A stretch of DNA of 6,314 bases, from NCBI GenBank assembly GCA_003454415.1, contig DMKG01000141.1:1-6314 (forward strand), read 5' to 3'. The notes below the pieces were generated by a model. That model made no database searches and was not told where the DNA came from. It worked only from the letters and a program-made list of their open reading frames with translations. The DNA comes from Alphaproteobacteria bacterium. GTDB taxonomy: Bacteria; Pseudomonadota; Alphaproteobacteria; UBA11222. Numbering within the stretch: position 1 is the first letter of the stretch; each line of letters opens with the position of its first letter. The position numbers and the translations under genes were made by a program. Below are positions 1 to 6,110 of the stretch, in pieces.

Positions 1-318
1 CCAGCCGGCGTAATGCGCCACATGGGAAATCATCGCCTCCAGCTGTTCACGCTTGACGCCGAGGTTTTTCGCGCCTGGAAAATGGATGCGCTGCTCCGCT
101 TCCCGGTTGAGCGCGACCAGCACCGTGCAGGTGATCAGGGAACGCAACTCCAGGGGCAGTTCCTCTCCCTGCCAGACATCGCCGAACAGATGCTCCATCG
201 TGTAACGGGAAAATGCAGCGGGTACGGACGATCTGCTGGAGGAAGGGTTGCGCGGCTGACCTTCGGTCAGTTTCTTGAAAAACGCGATTCCCTTCTGGCG
301 CTTTGCTTCATCGGTCAT
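1..318 (-). CDS. Carboxymuconolactone decarboxylase-fold family protein (partial, C-terminus beyond the left edge)
   Basis: The first 106 residues are present, starting MTDEAKRQKG and ending at the window edge in HVAHYAGW. The segment from about residue 42 to 106 has the look of the carboxymuconolactone decarboxylase (CMD) fold: an acidic helix (GEELPLELRSLITCTVLVAL, 51-70), an R-I-H turn (77-79), the G-A-x-x-x-G-V spacing before a helix, and the family-typical H-x-x-x-Y-x-G-W at 99-106. The CxxC redox motif of AhpD-type members is absent, so it resembles the decarboxylase/lactonase branch more than the peroxidase branch. The start is supported by AGGGAAAG at 327-334, 8 nt upstream. It lies 27 bp after the preceding ACAD gene on the same strand, so it is probably the third gene of that operon. 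Many CMD-fold proteins near acyl-CoA catabolic genes have no assigned reaction; the exact activity here is unknown. Family assignment is fairly sure, function is not. Confidence 0.85.
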   Translation of the reverse strand, partial: MTDEAKRQKGIAFFKKLTEGQPRNPSSSRSSVPAAFSRYTMEHLFGDVWQGEELPLELRSLITCTVLVALNREAEQRIHFPGAKNLGVKREQLEAMISHVAHYAGW

Positions 319-345
319 GTAGTTGTCTTTCCCTGTCTGAAATAA

Positions 346-1611
346 TTATGAAACGGTATTCTTCGGAACATCCTTATAGGGCCGGTCGAGACCGGTAACC
401 GGTTCTTTGGGCATGCCGAGAACCCGTTCGGAGATGATGTTGCGCTGTATCTCATCCGTGCCCCCGGCGATGGAGGCCGCAGGCGTCGAGACAAGAATTT
501 CAGCAATCAGGCCCTTCATCGGGCTGTCCTCGCCGGTCAGCATCGCATCCGCGTCATTGATCAGCGTATGCACATAGGCCGAGGCGCGCGCCACATGCGA
601 GCCCACGAGCTTGCCGAGCGAACCTTCCGGCCCCGGCACGCGCCCCAGTTGCGCCGCCGCCCGCGCGCGCTTCGCGGTCCATTGCGCAGCCCTGTTCATG
701 GTCAGCAGTTTGGCTATTTCCTGACGAACCACCGGATCGTTGTTCTTGCCCGCAGCCTTCGCCCGTTCGATCACAAGATCCGGCCGGCCCGCGCGTTGCG
801 GATACCATTTATACAGCTCGTTAACCTTGGCGGTTTCTGTTCGTTCCTGTTCATAAGCTTTTCCGGTCTGTTTTCCACCCTTGCCGGGAAGGCCGGTAAT
901 GATCCCGTCGGCGGCCAGGCGCCGTTCATGCATCAACGTGGTCGTCGCCACTTTCCAGCCTTCACCTAAACTGCCTACCAGATTTTCCTCGGGGACCACC
1001 GCATCGGTGAAAAACACCTGATTAAAAGTGGCATGCCCGTTCATCTGGCGCAGCGGCTGCACCTGCACACCCGGTTTTTCCATCTCGATAATGAAATAGG
1101 AAAGCCCCTGATGCTTCGGCACGTTCCAGTCTGTACGCGCCAGCAGCAAGCCATATTGCGCATGATGCGCGCCACTGGTCCACACCTTCTGGCCATTGAT
1201 GATCCACTTTCCGTCCTTGAGATCGGCGCGGGTCATCGCGCCCGCCAGATCGGAACCGCTTCCTGGCTCGCTGAACAACTGGCACCAGTTATCCTCACCA
1301 GTCAGGATACGGCGCAGAAATTTCTTTTTAAGCGCGTCCGACCCATGTTCGAGCAGCGTGCCCGCCGCCAGCAGCCGTACGCCGCTGCGCGCAACGCCGA
1401 TGGCGCCAATCCTGCGGAACTCATCCTGCACCGCGGAAGCCAGAGAGGCCGGCAACCCTTTGCCATACCACTCCTTTGGCCAGGACGGCATCCCCCAACC
1501 GGTATCGGCCAGCAGACTGCGCCACTGCACGAGATCAAGATCGGGATTCCAGTTCGCCTTCAGCCAGGCGCTGACCTCCGCCCGGATGGATTCTTCTGTG
1601 GGCTCACTCAT
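346..1611 (-). CDS. Acyl-CoA dehydrogenase family protein (421 aa), likely base-bearing subunit of a heteromeric pair
   Basis: FAD-dependent alpha,beta-dehydrogenation of an acyl-CoA thioester is the family reaction; the protein has no signal peptide and should be cytosolic. The N-terminal helical domain spans about 1-105. The beta-domain has the FAD/substrate signature CQLFSEPGSGSDLA (110-123) and GQKVWTSGA (140-148). The C-terminal helical domain ends in IAGGTDEIQRNIISERVLG (381-399). At the MCAD catalytic-glutamate position (the YEGT motif) the protein reads AGGT, so that base is missing. A glutamate in LMHERR (E229) sits where isovaleryl-CoA dehydrogenase carries its base, and is my candidate. 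Between about 236 and 290 is an extra basic, Gly/Lys-rich stretch (LPGKGGKQTGK and following). The frame is open upstream to 1716, but I chose the ATG at 1611 because AGGAGA lies 7 nt before it and the upstream codons would overlap the neighbouring gene. It follows the other ACAD gene by 17 bp. The substrate is not known. Confidence 0.93.
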   Translation of the reverse strand: MSEPTEESIRAEVSAWLKANWNPDLDLVQWRSLLADTGWGMPSWPKEWYGKGLPASLASAVQDEFRRIGAIGVARSGVRLLAAGTLLEHGSDALKKKFLRRILTGEDNWCQLFSEPGSGSDLAGAMTRADLKDGKWIINGQKVWTSGAHHAQYGLLLARTDWNVPKHQGLSYFIIEMEKPGVQVQPLRQMNGHATFNQVFFTDAVVPEENLVGSLGEGWKVATTTLMHERRLAADGIITGLPGKGGKQTGKAYEQERTETAKVNELYKWYPQRAGRPDLVIERAKAAGKNNDPVVRQEIAKLLTMNRAAQWTAKRARAAAQLGRVPGPEGSLGKLVGSHVARASAYVHTLINDADAMLTGEDSPMKGLIAEILVSTPAASIAGGTDEIQRNIISERVLGMPKEPVTGLDRPYKDVPKNTVS

Positions 1612-1618
1612 CTTGTTT

Positions 1619-1624
1619 TCTCCT
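1619..1624 (-). promoter_or_regulatory. Ribosome binding site fixing the start of the 421-aa ACAD
   Basis: On the minus strand AGGAGA precedes the ATG at 1611 by 7 nt. It lies in the 17-bp gap after the upstream ACAD gene. It decides between this ATG and the in-frame ATG 35 codons earlier (1716), which is inside the upstream gene. Confidence 0.8.
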
Positions 1625-1628
1625 GTCC

Positions 1629-2759
1629 TCAGACATTCCAGCGCTGCATCAGCAGCTCCCGGTGATAGACCGGCGTGCCCAGAAACACTTCGGAGCTTTT
1701 GGCGCGCTTGAACCACAGATGGGTGTCATTATCCCAGGTAAAGCCGATACCGCCATGCAGCTGAATGGTCTCTTTCGCCGTCTGGATAAAGGCGTCCGAA
1801 GCGCACGCCTTGGCGAGCGAGGCTATGGCGGGCAATTCGGCGTCCTCTTCCGCCGCCGCCTCCGCCGCATAATAAGCGGCCGATTTTGCAAGCTCCACTT
1901 CCACCAGCATGTCTGCGCATTTGTGCTTGACGGCCTGAAAGGAGGCGATCGGTCTGCCAAACTGCATGCGCATCATCACATAGTCCAGGGCGGATTGGCG
2001 CATATGCTCCGCTCCACCCACCATCTCGTTAGCGAGACAGACGGCGGCTTGGTCCAGCGTACGGGCAAGGGGCGCGGCGGCGGCGCCCGCCTCTCCCAGC
2101 AGTTCCGCTGGCACGGAATCAAATGTCAGCCGCGCCAGTTTCCGGGTCTGGTCAACGCTTTTGAGCAGGCGCCGTTCCAGGCCCTGCGCTTTTCCGTCCA
2201 CGATGAAAAAGGAAAGACCTTCATCCCCTGCCGAACCCGGACTGCGCGCCAATACGATAATCAGATCGGCCGTATGCCCGTCCAGCACAAAGCTTTTCAC
2301 CCCATTCAGGCGGTGGCCGCCACCCTGTTCCGCCGCCGTCAGGGCGACGCCGCTGCTATCCCAACGTCCGTTGTCCTCGGTAAAGGCCAGCGTGGCCACG
2401 ATATCGCCGGCGGCGATACCCGGTAAAAGGGCCTGCTTCTGATCTTCCGTCCCTGCATTCAGAATAGCGTTCGCGGCCAGCACGGCTGTCGAGAAATAGG
2501 GTGCGCAAAGCAACGCCCTTCCCATTTCCTCCAGCACAATCGCAAGTTCGACAAAGCCAAAACCCTGTCCGCCATAGGCTTCGGGAATTTGCACCGCTGT
2601 CAGACCCAGGGATGTATTCAACTGCTTCCAGGCGTCCCGGTCATAGCCGGTGTCCGTCGCCATCAACCTGCGGATCTCTGACGGAGGGGACTTCTCGTTC
2701 AAGAACCGGCGTAATCCGGTGCGAAACTGTTCCTGTTCATCACTGAAGCTGAATTGCAT
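1629..2759 (-). CDS. Acyl-CoA dehydrogenase family protein (376 aa), likely partner subunit lacking a classical catalytic base
   Basis: This is a standard-length ACAD. The N-terminus (MQFSFSDEQEQFR) and the PEAYGGQGFGFVELAIVLEEMGRAL stretch (about 59-83) are typical of FadE-like proteins. The C-terminal domain carries RMQFGRPIASFQAVKHKCADM (264-284), a flavin-contacting motif, and QLHGGIGFTWDNDTHLWFKRA (333-353). The MCAD base position reads FLGT (359-362), with Leu in place of Glu, and the isovaleryl-CoA-type helix-G position in LDQAAVCLANE appears to be Ala. The beta-domain FAD motif is degenerate (TLAFTEDNGRWDSSG, 123-137). These traits match the non-base subunit of alpha2beta2 ACADs such as those of mycobacterial cholesterol degradation; this is my inference from residues, not from an alignment. 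AGGGAAA at 2764-2770 provides the ribosome binding site. It is the first gene of a three-gene operon and is divergent from the P450 gene. It may need the following ACAD for activity. Confidence 0.93.
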   Translation of the reverse strand: MQFSFSDEQEQFRTGLRRFLNEKSPPSEIRRLMATDTGYDRDAWKQLNTSLGLTAVQIPEAYGGQGFGFVELAIVLEEMGRALLCAPYFSTAVLAANAILNAGTEDQKQALLPGIAAGDIVATLAFTEDNGRWDSSGVALTAAEQGGGHRLNGVKSFVLDGHTADLIIVLARSPGSAGDEGLSFFIVDGKAQGLERRLLKSVDQTRKLARLTFDSVPAELLGEAGAAAAPLARTLDQAAVCLANEMVGGAEHMRQSALDYVMMRMQFGRPIASFQAVKHKCADMLVEVELAKSAAYYAAEAAAEEDAELPAIASLAKACASDAFIQTAKETIQLHGGIGFTWDNDTHLWFKRAKSSEVFLGTPVYHRELLMQRWNV

Positions 2760-2809
2760 GAGGTTTCCCTGCCCTGTATCCGGCTTTTATCGCAATGCCC
2801 GAAAAGACA

Positions 2810-2837
2810 TTGACGGCCCTTTCATCCGGTTTAATCT
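2810..2837 (+). promoter_or_regulatory. Possible sigma-70-type promoter for the P450-transporter pair
   Basis: TTGACG (2810-2815) and TAATCT (2832-2837) are separated by 16 bp and lie about 57 nt upstream of the P450 start codon. The -35 matches TTGACA at five of six positions. The -10 is a moderate match. The first TTTAAT repeat overlaps the -10 box, so a protein bound there could regulate it. Confidence 0.45.
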
Positions 2838-2882
2838 ACTTTAATATGCGGAATGAAAAGCGCAATAACCAATCTATCCGCC

Positions 2883-2887
2883 GGAGG
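2883..2887 (+). promoter_or_regulatory. Ribosome binding site fixing the P450 start
   Basis: GGAGG lies 7 nt before the ATG at 2895. The upstream in-frame ATG at 2853 would have this site inside its coding sequence and has no good site of its own, so 2895 is preferred. Confidence 0.85.
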
Positions 2888-2894
2888 AAGGCCG

Positions 2895-4100
2895 ATGACC
2901 GAAACCGTTGATCTATCGTTTGGAGAGACATTCGCCAATGGCTTTCCGCACGCCTTTTTCCGGAAGCTGAGGGATGAGAGTCCCATTTACTGGCACGAGG
3001 CCACGCAATACTCGCCGGGAGGGGAAGGATTCTGGGTGGTCAGCCGTTATGAGGATTGCGTGAAAGTCATGCGCGACCCGGAAACCTTTTCATCGGACAA
3101 AGTCCCGCCGCGCAAAGGCGGCGGAACTTCGCTGTTCGATGAGCCCAATGCGGGGCTCGCCATCAACTCTTCCGACGATCCTCAGCACAAACGCCTGCGC
3201 GGCCTGGTCAGCCAGGGCTTCACGCCACGCGCCATCGCCGATATGGAGGCGGATCTGCGCAGGCGCGCAAAACTGATCCTTGAGAGGATCTCCAATCCTT
3301 CAAGATTTGAATTCATGACCGAAGTGGCCCGTGAACTGCCGCTTCAGGCGATCTGCACGATTCTCGGCGTCCCCGAAGAAGACCGTATCCAGCTTGCCGA
3401 CTGGATCGATCACGGGCTGATGGTGCAGAGCGAAGGGGTCATCAGCCGGGAATATCTGCTGCTGATCCAGGAATATGGGCGGAATCTGATCGAGAAGAAA
3501 CGCCAGAATCCCGAGAACGACATTCTTTCCGCGATCATTCATGCGCGCTCCGAGGACGCGGACGAACAACCGCTGACGCCGCTTGAACTCATCAATTTTT
3601 TCCTTCTGCTGTTTCCGGCGGGCGCGGAAACCACCCGCAGCGCCATTGGCGGCGCCATGCTGGCCTTCATGGAAAACCCGGAACAACTGGAGAAGCTGCG
3701 CGCCCACCCTGAACTGACGTCATCGGCGGTTGAAGAAATCGTCCGCTGGACAACACCCTCCATCTACAAGCGCCGCACCGTCATAAGGGATACTGAAATC
3801 GCCGGCGTTAAAATCAGGGCGGGACAGAAGCTCAGCTATTGGGAAATGTCCGCCAACCGCGATGAGCGCATGTTCAGGGATCCTTTCACATTTGACATCG
3901 CGCGCAATCCTAATCCCCATGTGGGGTTTGGAACGGGCATACATATCTGCCTGGGGATCGCGCTGGCGCGTATGGAAATCAGGATTATGTATGAGGAATT
4001 GCTGGCGCGGTTCAAAACCTTTGAACTGCTTGCGCCGCCGCTTTGGATGCCGAACAACCGGCTGCACGGCGTCAGGGAGTTGATGCTGCGCGCCGCATGA
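2895..4100 (+). CDS. Cytochrome P450 (401 aa, soluble bacterial type)
   Basis: This is a haem-thiolate monooxygenase that would hydroxylate a lipophilic substrate using O2 and electrons from a ferredoxin/reductase pair. All core motifs are present: helix-C DDPQHKRLRGLVSQGFTPR (94-112), the helix-I oxygen-activation motif AGAETTR (242-248), the ExxR pair E281/R284 in EEIVRW, the SANRDERMFRDP meander (319-330), and the haem loop FGTGIHICLG (345-354) with Cys352 as the axial ligand. There is no membrane anchor, and the length is normal for soluble bacterial P450s. General style resembles the CYP125/CYP142/CYP124 kind that attack terminal positions of sterol or isoprenoid chains, but family placement needs an alignment. 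No ferredoxin or reductase is encoded in the window, so redox partners must come from elsewhere. The stop overlaps the start of the transporter gene (ATGA). The divergent ACAD operon suggests that its product enters a beta-oxidation-like route. Confidence 0.96.
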   Translation: MTETVDLSFGETFANGFPHAFFRKLRDESPIYWHEATQYSPGGEGFWVVSRYEDCVKVMRDPETFSSDKVPPRKGGGTSLFDEPNAGLAINSSDDPQHKRLRGLVSQGFTPRAIADMEADLRRRAKLILERISNPSRFEFMTEVARELPLQAICTILGVPEEDRIQLADWIDHGLMVQSEGVISREYLLLIQEYGRNLIEKKRQNPENDILSAIIHARSEDADEQPLTPLELINFFLLLFPAGAETTRSAIGGAMLAFMENPEQLEKLRAHPELTSSAVEEIVRWTTPSIYKRRTVIRDTEIAGVKIRAGQKLSYWEMSANRDERMFRDPFTFDIARNPNPHVGFGTGIHICLGIALARMEIRIMYEELLARFKTFELLAPPLWMPNNRLHGVRELMLRAA

Positions 4101-5002
4101 ACAGGGAAATCTGGCTGGGCTGGCTGGCGATACTGGGCGCGGTGGGGATCTACGCGGGTAATTTCGTCATCTCGCGTTATGGCGTGAAAGCCGCCATCGG
4201 CGCAAACGATCTGACGGCGCTTCGTTTTGGCGTGGCTGGCGTTCTGATGCTGCCGCTCTTCCTCCGCCATGTCGAAAGCAGCTTCAGAAACATCGGGACT
4301 GGCCGCTGGGTGATCCTGACCCTGCTTTCCGGCCCGCCCTTCACCCTATCGATGATGTGGGGACTGAATTTCGCCCCGGTGGCCCATGGCGCGGCGATCG
4401 TCGCCGGAACAATTCCCGTCGCTTCCTCCATTGGCGCAAGAATTGTCTTTGGACAGAAGATTCCTCTGCTCAAACTCCTTCTGTTTGCGGTGATTTTTGC
4501 CGGACTGTTTCTGGTTACCGGATTTTCGGCAGGTACGGGACCGGGGGTTTTATTCGGCGACTTCCTGTTCATGCTCTGCGGAGCCATGTGGGGGGCATTC
4601 GCCGTGGCGTTACGGAAATGGACGCCAGCCCCCATGCCCCTTGCCGCCCTGACTTCCGTACTTTCGCTGTTGTATCTGCCGGTTTATTTCCTGTTCCTTT
4701 CACCGGATTTCAGCGCCGCCAGCCATGAACAGATCGCAGTCCTCGCCCTATACCAGGGCGTGCTGGTCTCCATCGTTTCAGTGGTGCTGTTTTCCCTAGC
4801 CGTGCATGCCCTTGGCCCTCAGAAGGCGACGCTTGGCAACGCCACTGTACCCATTTTCGCCGCGCTGATCGCGGCGCCCGTGCTGGGCGAATGGCCATCT
4901 CCGACACAATGGCTGGGCATCACGCTGACTGTTGGCAGCGTGATCCTCGCGGCGCGGATACCGGATGCCGCACCGGTTATGGAAACAGAGCCTCCTGCAT
5001 AA
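4097..5002 (+). CDS. EamA/DMT-superfamily transporter (301 aa)
   Basis: An inner-membrane protein of the drug/metabolite transporter superfamily, with two EamA repeats of five helices. Hydrophobic segments fall at about 6-26, 40-57, 71-90, 95-115, 124-142, 150-171, 180-200, 212-236, 247-265 and 270-287. Family marks include NFVISRYGVKA followed by ALRFGVAGVLMLPL in the first repeat, and LGNATVPIFAALIAAPVLGEWPSPTQWLGITLTVGSVIL in the second, where P-x-x-A...GE is typical. I chose the ATG at 4097, which overlaps the P450 stop as ATGA. The frame is open upstream to 4043, but those codons give a charged, non-membrane extension. The nearest purine-rich site (AGGGAG, 4074-4079) is 17 nt away, so translation probably depends on coupling to the P450. 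The substrate cannot be told from the sequence; a P450 substrate or product is plausible. The 3' end overlaps the end of argC on the other strand. Confidence 0.93.
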   Translation: MNREIWLGWLAILGAVGIYAGNFVISRYGVKAAIGANDLTALRFGVAGVLMLPLFLRHVESSFRNIGTGRWVILTLLSGPPFTLSMMWGLNFAPVAHGAAIVAGTIPVASSIGARIVFGQKIPLLKLLLFAVIFAGLFLVTGFSAGTGPGVLFGDFLFMLCGAMWGAFAVALRKWTPAPMPLAALTSVLSLLYLPVYFLFLSPDFSAASHEQIAVLALYQGVLVSIVSVVLFSLAVHALGPQKATLGNATVPIFAALIAAPVLGEWPSPTQWLGITLTVGSVILAARIPDAAPVMETEPPA

Positions 5003-6023
5003 GGCCCGCAGTTTCGGGAAAGCCCAGCATCAGATTCATGTTCTGCACGCCCTGGCCTGCGGCGCCCTTGACCAGATTATCGATTACGCTGACGATAATG
5101 GCGCGCCCCGGTCTGCGATCCGCCACCACCCCGATCAGGGCATGATTCGTGCCCCGCACATGCCGGGTCGCGGGCGCCCCGCCCAATGGCAGCACACGGA
5201 CGAACGGCTCCTCTTCCCCATATCGGGCGTTAAGCGCCCCATGGGCGTCCTCGGCTGATATTCCCGGTGACAGCTGGACATAGATCGTCGAAAGAATGCC
5301 CCGGTTCATGGGAATGAGATGCGGGGTAAAACTGGCGATGACGGCGGTTCCCGCGGCGCGGCTCAGCTCCTGATCCAGCTCCGCCATGTGCCGGTGATCG
5401 GCAATTCCATAGGCGTGGATCGCCTCGCTTACCTCACAGAACAGGCTGCCTTCCTTGAGACCGCGCCCCGCGCCGCTGACCCCGGATTTGGAATCAATGA
5501 CGATGTTATTGGCGGAAATCAGTTTTTGCTCCAACAGCGGCGCCAGCGGCAGAAGGGCGCTGGTCGGATAGCAGCCGGGACAGGCGATCAGCCTCCCTCC
5601 CGCAATCTCCCCGCGGTAGAATTCCGTCAGACCGAATACCGCTTCGGCTTGAAGATCGACGGCTTGATGGGCATGGCCATACCATTTGCGGTAGGCCTCC
5701 GGATCGCGCAGGCGAAAATCAGCCGACAGATCAACAATCTTCTTGTTACGCGGAATGGAGGCGATCACCTCCTGAGTCGTGCCATGAGGGAGACCGCAAA
5801 ACACTAAATCGAACTTATCCCAGTTCAGCGCCTCGATGGTGGTAAGCTCTGGCAGGCCAAGTCCCGCAAGATGAGGATAGACATCGCCATAATGCTCTCC
5901 CGCCTTGCGGTCCGCCGTCACCGCGCCGATACGCACCTCCGGATGGCGCGACAGCAGACGCACCAGTTCCGCGCCCGTATAACCGCTTGCCCCGAGAATG
6001 GCGATATTTGCGTGATTTTTCAT
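4977..6023 (-). CDS. argC: N-acetyl-gamma-glutamyl-phosphate reductase
   Basis: The third step of arginine biosynthesis: NADPH-dependent reduction of N-acetyl-glutamyl-5-phosphate to N-acetylglutamate-5-semialdehyde, in the cytosol. The N-terminal Rossmann motif is ILGASGYTGAELVRLL (9-24). VFCGLPHGTTQE (74-85) and VDLSADFRLRD (97-107) are characteristic. The catalytic cysteine is Cys151 in ACPGCYPTSALLPL (147-160), and the conserved histidine region is ADHRHMAELDQEL (207-219). At 348 residues it is full length for the long (type 1) ArgC. The start is supported by GGAGG on the minus strand (6032-6036), 8 nt before the ATG. A second ATG at 6031 is out of frame. It lies downstream of rpsI, an order common in alphaproteobacteria, but a strong terminator separates the two. 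The last 26 bp are antisense to the end of the transporter gene. Identification is confident. Confidence 0.98.
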   Translation of the reverse strand: MKNHANIAILGASGYTGAELVRLLSRHPEVRIGAVTADRKAGEHYGDVYPHLAGLGLPELTTIEALNWDKFDLVFCGLPHGTTQEVIASIPRNKKIVDLSADFRLRDPEAYRKWYGHAHQAVDLQAEAVFGLTEFYRGEIAGGRLIACPGCYPTSALLPLAPLLEQKLISANNIVIDSKSGVSGAGRGLKEGSLFCEVSEAIHAYGIADHRHMAELDQELSRAAGTAVIASFTPHLIPMNRGILSTIYVQLSPGISAEDAHGALNARYGEEEPFVRVLPLGGAPATRHVRGTNHALIGVVADRRPGRAIIVSVIDNLVKGAAGQGVQNMNLMLGFPETAGLMQEALFP

Positions 6024-6043
6024 CGGTTCATCCTCCGCTCACA

Positions 6044-6049
6044 ATAATA
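6044..6049 (-). promoter_or_regulatory. Possible -10 element before argC
   Basis: TATTAT on the minus strand sits just past the rpsI terminator T-tract. No convincing -35 exists 16-18 bp upstream, because that position is in the terminator stem. A start near 6037 would leave a leader of only about 14 nt. It is a weak call; argC might instead rely on read-through from rpsI. Confidence 0.2.
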
Positions 6050-6050
6050 T

Positions 6051-6087
6051 CCAAAGAAAAAGGGGACGCCCGCCGGACATCCCCTTT
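6051..6087 (-). terminator. Rho-independent terminator downstream of rpsI
   Basis: Read on the minus strand, AAAGGGGATGTC (6087-6076) pairs with GGCGTCCCCTTT (6070-6059) around a five-base loop, with two G-U pairs. This is followed by a T-rich tract TTCTTTGG. The stem is 12 bp and GC-rich. It starts 24 nt after the rpsI stop codon and ends about 28 nt before the argC start codon. The plus-strand copy has no T-run after the stem, so it should act only on minus-strand transcription. Confidence 0.88.
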
Positions 6088-6110
6088 CCAGACAGAAAGT
6101 TGTACGCCGG

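Larger units (their letters stand above)
2760..2894. promoter_or_regulatory. Divergent intergenic control region between the ACAD operon and the P450-transporter pair
   Basis: This is the only substantial non-coding stretch besides the gap before argC, and it must drive both transcripts. It is AT-rich in the centre (about 2820-2860). It holds two TTTAAT copies starting exactly 10 bp apart (2830-2835 and 2840-2845), and an imperfect inverted repeat with TTTCATCCG (2820-2828) facing CGGAATGAAA (2849-2858). It also has two ATCCGG copies (2778-2783 and 2824-2829) and two CGCAAT copies (2791-2796 and 2861-2866). Such elements are compatible with regulator binding, but no regulator gene is in the window and I recognise no known operator consensus. 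Confidence 0.55.

Noticed and set aside
13..345. Plus-strand open frame of 110 codons at the left edge
   Set aside because: The minus strand reads as a CMD-fold protein with a good ribosome binding site; the plus-strand product resembles nothing.
1033..1665. Plus-strand open frame of 210 codons opposite the 421-aa ACAD
   Set aside because: It has low-complexity composition and no ribosome binding site or recognisable motif, and it crosses a gene boundary of the minus-strand operon.
1612..1716. N-terminal extension of the 421-aa ACAD to the ATG at 1716
   Set aside because: It would overlap the upstream ACAD gene by 88 bp and lacks ACAD-like sequence. AGGAGA precisely precedes the ATG at 1611.
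1662..2426. Long plus-strand open frame (254 codons) opposite the 376-aa ACAD
   Set aside because: Its translation is Arg/His/Gly-rich with no domain pattern. The opposite strand has clear ACAD motifs throughout, so this is a shadow caused by GC-rich codon bias.
2853..2894. Upstream P450 start at 2853
   Set aside because: The GGAGG site would then lie inside the coding sequence. The ATG at 2895 has ideal 7-nt spacing and gives a normal P450 N-terminus.
4043..4096. Upstream start for the transporter
   Set aside because: It would add 18 charged residues inside the P450 gene. The ATG at 4097 gives the expected EamA N-terminus.
5319..5807. Plus-strand open frame of 162 codons opposite argC
   Set aside because: argC is unmistakable on the other strand, and the antisense product has no recognisable features.
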